Shown one piece after another: positions 32,323-39,454 of a stretch of 51,085 nt of DNA (position 1 is its first letter; each line of letters begins with the position of its first letter). Position numbers and translations under genes: made by a program. A model generated the notes under the pieces. It was not told where the DNA came from, ran no database searches, and was given only the letters and a program-made list of their open reading frames with translations. Origin of the DNA: an uncultured Bacteroidota bacterium (GTDB taxonomy: Bacteria; Bacteroidota; Bacteroidia; JABEUT01); the NCBI GenBank assembly GCA_903916255.1, contig CAIWVW010000013.1, positions 1 to 51,085 on the forward strand. The letters are read 5' to 3'.

Positions 32323-32790
32323 GTGTTTGCAAAAGACTTATACGATTTTATCACTTTGTTAAACAAGCATAAAGCCGAATATTTGATTGTTGGTGGTTAT
32401 GCAATAGGTAATTATGGCTATCCCAGGGCAACGGGAGATCTGGATGTTTGGCTTAACCCTGTAAAAGAAAATTATCAAAAAATTAAGAATGCTATAGCGG
32501 AATTTGGTTTCCCTCCTTCCGATTTTCTTACAGAAAATGAGTTTCTTTCTCAAACCATGTTTCGCATGGGAAACCCTCCACTCCGAATTGAAATATTAAC
32601 CGACATTTCTGGTGTTACCTTTCCCGAAGCATATAAAAACAGGGTTGAAAGAACCATTGAGGGATTAACAATTTACTATATAGGATATGATGATTTAATA
32701 AAAAATAAAATAGCAAGCGGGCGGCCCAAAGATATTTTAGATGTTAAATATTTCGAAAATAAGAACAAGGGGAAAACCCGCCCGAATTAG
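32323..32790 (+). CDS. Nucleotidyltransferase-fold protein (MNT/AbiEii-like, DUF6036 type)
   Basis: 155 residues, GTG start. The polymerase-beta-like motif is YLIVGGYAIGNYGYPRATGD followed by LDVWL, giving Gly-Gly (24-25) and Asp39/Asp41; a later basic end has IKNKIASGRPKDILDVKYFE. Such proteins act as toxins or modifying enzymes in two-gene modules. It lies between the upstream small partner and the convergent aroC, inside the aroC 3'-end duplication. Confidence 0.82.
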   Translation: MFAKDLYDFITLLNKHKAEYLIVGGYAIGNYGYPRATGDLDVWLNPVKENYQKIKNAIAEFGFPPSDFLTENEFLSQTMFRMGNPPLRIEILTDISGVTFPEAYKNRVERTIEGLTIYYIGYDDLIKNKIASGRPKDILDVKYFENKNKGKTRPN

Positions 32791-32810
32791 TTTCAGTGAC
32801 AATAAGTATC

Positions 32811-33935
32811 TTATTTCCCATTCTGCGCCTTATTCCTCAAATAATGGTCCATTAAAACCAAGGCAGCCATTGCATCTACAATAGGTACGGCCCTTGGTAA
32901 AACGCAGGGGTCGTGGCGGCCTTCAACAGATAGTTTGGTTGCTTTTCCGGAACGGGTAACGGTGTTTTGTTCCAGCGCAATACTTGCCACAGGCTTAAAT
33001 GCAACTCGGAAATAAATATCTTCTCCGGTACTGATTCCACCCAAATTTCCTCCGGAATTGTTGGTTTTAGTGGTGATATTTTTCTTTTTGTCGGTTGGGT
33101 AAGATTGCTTCGTTCCTCGCAATGACGAGAGGACAAATTCGTCATTATGATCGCTGCCACGCATGATAGAGCCACCAAAGCCGGAGCCGAAATCAAAACC
33201 TTTTACAGCATTGATGCTTAACATGGCTTTACCTAAATCAGCAGGAAGTTTATCGAATACAGGTTCGCCTAATCCGGCGGGAACATTGCGTATCAGGCCG
33301 CGAATAATTCCACCAACGGAATCACCTTCCGCACGGACTTGTTCAATTAATTTTAGCATTTTATCTGATGCATTTTTATCTGGGCATCTTACCAAACTTG
33401 CATCTATCGCTTTTGAATTAATCTTTTCAAGGTCAATATCTGCACGGATTGTACCAATTTGCACAACATGACTCAAAAATTCCACGCCGCATTTTTCTTT
33501 CAAATATTTTTTAGCAATAGCACCTGCGGCTACACGTGCCAATGTCTCCCTTGCGCTTGCCCTTCCACTGCCACGCCAATCACGGATGCTATACTTTAAA
33601 TCATACGTATAATCCGCATGGGACGGGCGATATAGGTCCTTTATTTTTTCATAATCTTTCGGGTTGGCATCTTTATTATATGCCATCAGCATGATGGGAG
33701 TGCCGGTTGTTTTCCCATTAAATACACCCGATAGAATATGGATTTTATCTGCTTCATTCCGTTGCGTGGTAATTTTGCTTTGTCCCGGTTTACGCCTGTC
33801 TAAATCCGGTTGTATATCCTTTTCAGATAAGGCTAATCCGGGTGGGCAGCCATCTACAATTACACCAATTGCTTCTCCATGTGATTCACCAAAAGTGGTA
33901 ATACGAAACAGTTGTCCGAATGAATTGCCCGGCAT
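32811..33935 (-). CDS. aroC: Chorismate synthase with in-frame repeat insertion
   Basis: 374 residues. Family motifs TTFGESHGEAIGVIVDGCPP, YRPSHADYTYDLKYSIRDWR, GSGRASARET and SIMRGSDHNDEF. It makes chorismate from EPSP using reduced FMN. Between HNDEF and ITTKTNNSGGNLGGISTG there are about 15 extra residues (about 269-283, with SLRGTKQS) that correspond to the palindromic repeat family found at 49881 and 50899. The reading frame stays open, so the gene may be functional. It is the last gene of the shikimate operon, 3 nt after aroD. Confidence 0.95.
   Translation of the reverse strand: MPGNSFGQLFRITTFGESHGEAIGVIVDGCPPGLALSEKDIQPDLDRRKPGQSKITTQRNEADKIHILSGVFNGKTTGTPIMLMAYNKDANPKDYEKIKDLYRPSHADYTYDLKYSIRDWRGSGRASARETLARVAAGAIAKKYLKEKCGVEFLSHVVQIGTIRADIDLEKINSKAIDASLVRCPDKNASDKMLKLIEQVRAEGDSVGGIIRGLIRNVPAGLGEPVFDKLPADLGKAMLSINAVKGFDFGSGFGGSIMRGSDHNDEFVLSSLRGTKQSYPTDKKKNITTKTNNSGGNLGGISTGEDIYFRVAFKPVASIALEQNTVTRSGKATKLSVEGRHDPCVLPRAVPIVDAMAALVLMDHYLRNKAQNGK
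33098..33128. repeat. Palindromic-repeat arm inserted within aroC
   Basis: Core AAGATTGCTTCGTTCCTCGC followed by AATGACGA on the plus strand, matching the arms at 49881-49913 and 50954-50985. It lies in the aroC reading frame and encodes the SLRGTKQS stretch. Confidence 0.9.
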
Positions 33936-33938
33936 AAT

Positions 33939-34619
33939 TTATTTATTTAAATAGTTAAAAATCGGTTGCAGGTCCCTTTCTTTTAGCATTCCCGGTGCAA
34001 TATTTTTTGCTCCGCTCATAGTTACATACGCTATATAACTTCCTGCTGGGGGAAAGGTGAGGCGGGTAACTTCCCCTTTTTTGCCCATACCAATCACGAC
34101 TAATTTTTCGCCCCGCATCCGTTTCCTTAAAAGAGATGACAACGTAGGTACATCATACATTTTTTTAACATAGGTGGCTATTTTAATGACAGCAGGATTC
34201 ATAGAGCGCATGTGGTTCAATAGCTTTACCAGTTCAGTAATAGCGGGTGTTCCTTCATGGTTATGATATGAGAGGAGGAGTTGTTTTTTTTGTTTTGCAT
34301 CCAATTTATTAATTACCCGATTGCCCATCGCAACATCCACATACGTGAATCCGGAATTAAATGCTTTTAAAATAATATCCTGTTGGTTTGTCATCGAACC
34401 TGTATATAAACCACCTTCGTTAAGATGCCTGCAGGTAAATATGCAAGGGAGTTTTACCAGACCCTCAATAATCGGAATATCTTCTACACTAAAATCCTTA
34501 ATGGAGTCAACACGGAGTTCAATCATGGACGCGGTTTTCTGCGCCTTCTTCAGGTTCCTTACAAAAGTTTCAAGGTTTTTACCCTGAATAACCGTGCATA
34601 TTTTGAAATCCTTATTCAT
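33939..34619 (-). CDS. aroD: Type I 3-dehydroquinate dehydratase
   Basis: 226 residues. Class I (Schiff-base) motifs: MIELRVD, SYHNHEGTP with catalytic His119, and PAVIKIATY with Lys146; MGKKGEVTRLTFP near the end. It dehydrates 3-dehydroquinate to 3-dehydroshikimate. It overlaps aroE by 4 nt, and aroC follows 3 nt later. The class I type is also the one in eukaryotic AROM. Confidence 0.94.
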   Translation of the reverse strand: MNKDFKICTVIQGKNLETFVRNLKKAQKTASMIELRVDSIKDFSVEDIPIIEGLVKLPCIFTCRHLNEGGLYTGSMTNQQDIILKAFNSGFTYVDVAMGNRVINKLDAKQKKQLLLSYHNHEGTPAITELVKLLNHMRSMNPAVIKIATYVKKMYDVPTLSSLLRKRMRGEKLVVIGMGKKGEVTRLTFPPAGSYIAYVTMSGAKNIAPGMLKERDLQPIFNYLNK

Positions 34620-35428
34620 TTGTATAACGCTTCCCTCATGGCTTCTTCCGGGGCTTTCAATCCTGTATATAATTCAAATTGCAATTTCCCTTGTTGTAAA
34701 AGCATTTCCAATCCATCAATTACAATTGCTCCTTTTTGCTTTGCCAAATTTAGCAATTGTGTGCCTCCTTTTTTGTAATTCACATCAAATATAATGTGCT
34801 TCTCTGTAATATTTTCAACTGATATTGGACTTGCATTATCTTCTCGCCCAATTGGGGTTGTATTAATAATTATATCCGCGTTTGTAGCTTCATTCCGGTT
34901 TTCCCAGGGGTAGACTTTGCATTCATACTGTTCTGCAATATTTTCGGCTGTAGTTTTGTTTCTGCCGTATAATATTACTTGTGAACCTTCTTTTGAAAGC
35001 CCATAAACAATGGCACGTGCAGTGCCACCGGAGCCAAACACAGCAACCTTTTTATTTTTCAGTGAAGTACATTTTAATAAAGAATTGATTGCGCCTTTCC
35101 AATCGGTATTATAACCCTTTAGTTTTCCATTTGCATTTATTACAGTATTCACCGCACCAATTACTTTGGCAGTTTCATCAATTTCATCCATGTATTTTAT
35201 AATAGCCTCTTTATGGGGAATGGTAACTGCAAAAGCGCAAATATTCGGAGCGCATAATTCATTTTGCATGGCAAAACCAAGTTCTTCAGGTTTGATTTGC
35301 TTCGCTAAAAATATATACTCCGAATCAATTCCTAAAGCCTTATATGCCGCGTTGTGCATAGCAGGAGATAAGGAATGTGAAACTTTGTCCTTAATTACAA
35401 AACATATTTTCTTCTCGCTACTTTGCAC
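34616..35428 (-). CDS. aroE: Shikimate dehydrogenase
   Basis: 270 residues. Substrate pocket SHSLSPAMHNAAYKALGID, catalytic Lys in AVTIPHKEAI and Asp in GYNTDWKG; NADP Rossmann motif VAVFGSGGTARAIVYGL; final KQGKLQFELYTG-like segment QQGKLQFELYTG. It reduces 3-dehydroshikimate to shikimate. It overlaps the aroA-aroK gene by 11 nt and aroD by 4 nt, indicating translational coupling. Confidence 0.96.
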   Translation of the reverse strand: MQSSEKKICFVIKDKVSHSLSPAMHNAAYKALGIDSEYIFLAKQIKPEELGFAMQNELCAPNICAFAVTIPHKEAIIKYMDEIDETAKVIGAVNTVINANGKLKGYNTDWKGAINSLLKCTSLKNKKVAVFGSGGTARAIVYGLSKEGSQVILYGRNKTTAENIAEQYECKVYPWENRNEATNADIIINTTPIGREDNASPISVENITEKHIIFDVNYKKGGTQLLNLAKQKGAIVIDGLEMLLQQGKLQFELYTGLKAPEEAMREALYK

Positions 35429-37229
35429 TTTTCAAAGTTATTTTAGATGCAATAATATTCGCTATTTCAGCGGGAGTTAATGTGTCTGTTTGAATTACCT
35501 CATCGGCATATTGCGTGTATAGTGGCAAACGTATTTGGTAAAGCAGGTTTGCCATCATTTCATCTTTGAATAATGGGCGGGAATCAGTACTATTCAACCG
35601 TTGTTTAATAGTATCGAATGAAGCTGCGAGGTAAATTATTTTGCCATGTTTTCTCAATGCTGCAATGTTATCATAATTCATAACAACACCGCCGCCACAG
35701 GAAATTATTACCCCTGTTTTTATAGAGGCTGCGGTAACAGCCTTGTTCTCTAATTGACGAAAATGAGTCTCACCATGATTTTCAAAAATTTCACTGATAC
35801 TTGCTAGCCCCGATAGGGCGAGGGTTTCCGAGTCAGTCTCAATTAAGGGTAACCCTGTCTGCTTAGACAATAACTCTGCAATAGTAGTTTTTCCGGCACC
35901 CATATAACCAATGAGCACAATATTCATAGGCTTTTCTGCCAGTTGAGTTTTTAATCCTGTTTCTCCAAGTTTTTGCCAGAATTCAGGAAATGATTTACGT
36001 ACAACTTCGGGCGATTCAATTTGCATACCCGGAATTTTTGCGCCTGCAATTGCAAATGCCATTGCCATCCTATGGTCGTTGGAAGTGCGGATTAGCGCCC
36101 CATGTGGCTGCCCTCCGCGAATCATGATGTGGTCTGCCCCAATGGTAGATTTAATACCCATCCGGAGGAGTTCTTTTTGAAGTGCTGTTAATCTTTGGGC
36201 CTCTTTCAGTTGAAGGTTTTTCACTCCGGTAATCATTGTATCTTCATTGGCAAATGCCGCTACCACAGCCAGAGTCTGCGCCACATCCTGCATATGTTTC
36301 ATATCCGCCGTAATACCGCGCAACTCATTTGTCCCAGTCACTTCTATGTAATTTTCACCATTGGTAACTTTGCAACCCATTTGTTCCAACAAGCCTGCAA
36401 ATTTCACATCGCCTTGTAAGCTTGATGGAGAAATATTATTTACCCGAATAGTGCTTTGAGTAATTGCCGCTAATGCAAAAAAATAAGATGCGGAAGAAGC
36501 GTCTCCTTCAATTGCATAATTTGTTGGCTTATATATAGAGCCCGCTTTAATACTATGTTTTCGGGGGTTTGCTTCAACATTTGCTCCAAACTCCTTCATG
36601 GTTGAAATCGTCATTTCGATATACGGTGCAGAAGCAATTTCGCTTTCTGAAATTATTTCCAGATCGGAATTCAAAACAGGGGCAATCATTAGTAATGCAG
36701 AAATAAACTGGCTGCTGTGCGATGCATCCATTTTAACTTTACCGCCTTGCAGATTTCCTCCTTTTATTTTTAATGGCGGGCAACCGGATTCACCTAAATA
36801 AGTGATATTGGCGCCTAACTGTTTAAGCGCATCTACAAGCCCACTGATGGGCCGCTGATGCATACGCGATGAGCCTTCCAATATAATTTCTCCCGGAATA
36901 ATGCAGCATAATGCAGTGAGGAAACGCATAACGGTTCCCGCATCTTCCACATCTATTTTTCCATGAAACTCTTTAAATTTTCCGCTATTCCCCTTTATGG
37001 TAATCAGGTCTTTTTCCACGGATATATCTATACCAAATAATTTAAGTATATTTATCAGAAGTAAACTATCATTTGAATTTGAATAGCCTGTTAAAGTGCT
37101 TATGCCATCTGCCAGCGATGCAATAACCAAAGCCCTGTTTGTGAAACTTTTTGAGCCGGGAACATGTAGTTCGGCTTCAATAGGGCCGGTTAAAGGATAT
37201 ATGTCTGCAATGCTCCTTACCAAACTCAT
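35418..37229 (-). CDS. aroA-aroK: EPSP synthase-shikimate kinase fusion protein
   Basis: 603 residues in one frame. Residues about 12-425 are 3-phosphoshikimate 1-carboxyvinyltransferase: VPGSKSFTNRALVIASLADG, LEGSSRMHQRPISGL, EGDASSASYFFALAA, RTSNDHRMAMAFAIAG and VVRKSFPEFW. From Met435 a complete shikimate kinase follows: MNIVLIGYMGAGKTTIAELL (Walker A), ETDSETL, HFRQLENKA, ISCGGGVV and RPLF. The linker is about 10 residues (GLKTQLAEKP). The fusion covers steps 5 and 6 of the pathway, although kinase acts before EPSP synthase. The gene begins 3 nt after aroB. AroA-AroK fusion recalls the central part of eukaryotic AROM. Confidence 0.96.
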   Translation of the reverse strand: MSLVRSIADIYPLTGPIEAELHVPGSKSFTNRALVIASLADGISTLTGYSNSNDSLLLINILKLFGIDISVEKDLITIKGNSGKFKEFHGKIDVEDAGTVMRFLTALCCIIPGEIILEGSSRMHQRPISGLVDALKQLGANITYLGESGCPPLKIKGGNLQGGKVKMDASHSSQFISALLMIAPVLNSDLEIISESEIASAPYIEMTISTMKEFGANVEANPRKHSIKAGSIYKPTNYAIEGDASSASYFFALAAITQSTIRVNNISPSSLQGDVKFAGLLEQMGCKVTNGENYIEVTGTNELRGITADMKHMQDVAQTLAVVAAFANEDTMITGVKNLQLKEAQRLTALQKELLRMGIKSTIGADHIMIRGGQPHGALIRTSNDHRMAMAFAIAGAKIPGMQIESPEVVRKSFPEFWQKLGETGLKTQLAEKPMNIVLIGYMGAGKTTIAELLSKQTGLPLIETDSETLALSGLASISEIFENHGETHFRQLENKAVTAASIKTGVIISCGGGVVMNYDNIAALRKHGKIIYLAASFDTIKQRLNSTDSRPLFKDEMMANLLYQIRLPLYTQYADEVIQTDTLTPAEIANIIASKITLKSAK

Positions 37230-37232
37230 GGC

Positions 37233-38324
37233 TTATTTCAGGATATAATCGAGTCCTTCGTCAATAATTTCATCAGGCAGCAGAATATCCACTTTTACAT
37301 TTCCAATATCTTCGAGGAACACCCATTTTATTTCGTGATGCGAATTCTTTTTATCGAACAATATCTTATTCAGAACTTCAATTTTATTGAGGGACTTAAT
37401 TTTGTCAGGCAGTTTGGCTTTGCTGATTAAATTTTCAATATCCCTCAATTTATTTTCCGGCAAATACCTTGACAGGAAAGACATTCTTGCTTCCGCAATC
37501 ATGCCAAGGGCGATAGCTTCCCCATGCAATAAACCTCCTTTGCTGGCCATTTCAATTGCATGGCCGACCGTATGCCCAAAGTTTAATTTCTTGCGCTCTT
37601 TCTTTTCATAAGGGTCTTTGCGGACAATCTCACATTTTATATTGGTGGATTGTTCGAGTAGGGGCACAATATATTGTGCCCTATTAGCAGGCGAGCTAAA
37701 ATTTGTATTCAATAAATAATCAAAAAGTCCATCGCCGGTGATAACAGCATGTTTAATAATCTCTGCAAAGCCCGAGCGGTATTCGCGTTGCGGAAGTGAA
37801 GAAAGAAAAGATGTATCGCTGATGATTGCTATGGGAACTGCAAAAGTACCAATCGTATTTTTTAATCCGTTAAAATTAAAACCGGTTTTCCCTCCAATGG
37901 CAGCATCAGCTTGGGCAAGCAGGGTAGTGGGTACTTGCACAAAATCAATTCCGCGCATATAGGTGCTTGCTGCAAAAGCTCCTACATCGCAAACCATGCC
38001 TCCTCCAATATTTATAACGAGGGATTTCCTGTCAAATTCCTTTTTAGAAAGCGTAGCCCAAATTTTTTCCGCGGTAGCAAGTGTTTTGTTTTTTTCGCCA
38101 GAGGGTATAGTAATGGAAAAGGTATTTTCACCAAGAACCTTGCGTATCCTATCTGTCCAATGGCGTGCGACATTTTTATCTATAATGGCTAATACAGAGG
38201 AATATTTTTGCAAATCAATTATAGAATTAATTTCATCAAAAATATTTACACCAATGTATATCGGAACGGTAGTTTTTTTGCCCGCAACAGAAAGAGCGAT
38301 ATGTTCCATTTGCGGTGTTTTCAT
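37233..38324 (-). CDS. aroB: 3-dehydroquinate synthase
   Basis: 363 residues. Motifs SITIPSGEKNKTLATAEKIW, NIGGGMVCDVGAFAASTYMR, FVQVPTTLLAQADAAIGGKT and the metal-binding KLNFGHTVGHAIEMAS. It converts DAHP to 3-dehydroquinate with NAD and a divalent metal. It follows the DAHP synthase gene by 12 nt and precedes aroA-aroK by 3 nt. Confidence 0.97.
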   Translation of the reverse strand: MKTPQMEHIALSVAGKKTTVPIYIGVNIFDEINSIIDLQKYSSVLAIIDKNVARHWTDRIRKVLGENTFSITIPSGEKNKTLATAEKIWATLSKKEFDRKSLVINIGGGMVCDVGAFAASTYMRGIDFVQVPTTLLAQADAAIGGKTGFNFNGLKNTIGTFAVPIAIISDTSFLSSLPQREYRSGFAEIIKHAVITGDGLFDYLLNTNFSSPANRAQYIVPLLEQSTNIKCEIVRKDPYEKKERKKLNFGHTVGHAIEMASKGGLLHGEAIALGMIAEARMSFLSRYLPENKLRDIENLISKAKLPDKIKSLNKIEVLNKILFDKKNSHHEIKWVFLEDIGNVKVDILLPDEIIDEGLDYILK

Positions 38325-38336
38325 GCTATGAAAGGC

Positions 38337-39320
38337 TTAGTTGAAGCCGGCAGGGCGGATAAAAACTTTTTCAGCGGGTGCTGTAATATCCCTGAATTTG
38401 GCAAGTGAATTAACCAATCCCTGCAATTCAATATGCGTAATATGCTGGCCCGAATCGGTGCGTGATGTTCCCGCTTCAATCAGTATTCCGTCATATAAAT
38501 ATTCATCTTCCGACAGTTTCATTTTCATGGCATCCAACGTACCATCAACTATCTTATCGCGCAACTTGGGCCCGAATGAGTGGCTGGGGTCAAAATACAT
38601 TTTCGCGCCCGTTAATTTCTTTATTTTTTTAGCAGATTCATGAAGTGGCATATTGCGGTACATACCGCTTTCAGAAATGCTTACACCCCTATGTATAAAA
38701 ATAACACGCTCTTTAAATCCGGCTGCATATGTGCTTAACCCGAGCCAAGCCTTTTCCATAGATGAAAGCTCCGTTTGCGCTATGGCATCAAACTTTTGTT
38801 TGCCTTGCCATTTGGGGTTTTTAAGTCCGAGTTTCCAGTTTGTGTTTTGGAAAAACTGCGTCATTTCAAGGAAATTCCAACCTATCTGTGATACGGCGGG
38901 GTTCCACAACAGCAACTCACTATCTTTCATCAAGCGTTCATAGAGGGGCACTTGCATAAGTGGTGATACAATTTCCGTTGCCACCAGCAAGCCTGTTTCA
39001 TTCGCAAAGCGTTTAGCCATTTCAATGCTGGGCATCATTACGAAATCTTTCGTGCCTCCGCCTTGCTGGAAAACAGAAAGGTTATGCAGGAAATGGGAAT
39101 AGTCAATACCTAAATCATTGCTCTCCGGATTGTAATACGTGCGCGATTTCAGCCCCACCACACGCACTCCGGCAATGGCCCTTTGAACAGCGCCATGCAA
39201 GTTGCGCACCTCCATAGAAGCTAATTGGTATAACTCGTAGAAATTGTCTTCGTTAATGGAGCAGGGGCCTGCTATAATCGAAACCTCTGGGTTCTTTGTC
39301 TCTTCAATCATAAATGCCAT
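38337..39320 (-). CDS. 3-deoxy-7-phosphoheptulonate (DAHP) synthase
   Basis: 327 residues, DAHP_synth_1 fold without a chorismate mutase domain. VSIIAGPCSINEDNFYELYQ, VVGLKSRTYYNP, SPLMQVPLYERLMKD, KMYFDPSHSFGPKLRDKIVD and YDGILIEAGTSRTDS line the active site (PEP and metal ligands). First gene of the shikimate operon. KSRT replaces the KPRT of better-known type I enzymes. The promoter is not clear; upstream reads CGTTTTTTGCG without the TA of the -7 box. No feedback domain is visible. Confidence 0.9.
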   Translation of the reverse strand: MAFMIEETKNPEVSIIAGPCSINEDNFYELYQLASMEVRNLHGAVQRAIAGVRVVGLKSRTYYNPESNDLGIDYSHFLHNLSVFQQGGGTKDFVMMPSIEMAKRFANETGLLVATEIVSPLMQVPLYERLMKDSELLLWNPAVSQIGWNFLEMTQFFQNTNWKLGLKNPKWQGKQKFDAIAQTELSSMEKAWLGLSTYAAGFKERVIFIHRGVSISESGMYRNMPLHESAKKIKKLTGAKMYFDPSHSFGPKLRDKIVDGTLDAMKMKLSEDEYLYDGILIEAGTSRTDSGQHITHIELQGLVNSLAKFRDITAPAEKVFIRPAGFN

Positions 39321-39426
39321 GTAAAATTACGCAAAAAACGGGAAAGAGGGTATGGGATGAAATTAATGCCCTAATAAACAGTCTAATAGACGTGCAGGAT
39401 TAAACCTAATATTCGCAAACAAATCC

Positions 39427-39434
39427 TAAATTTG
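39427..39434 (+). promoter_or_regulatory. -7 box TAAATTTG for the helicase gene
   Basis: TAAATTTG followed by GAC, 20 nt before the ATG at 39455. Confidence 0.5.
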
Positions 39435-39454
39435 GACTTTATTAAGGAAGTACA

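Noticed and set aside
32876-33196. Minus-strand frame containing HCEERSNL within aroC
   Set aside because: It is the well-known alternative-frame translation of the palindromic repeat, not a gene.
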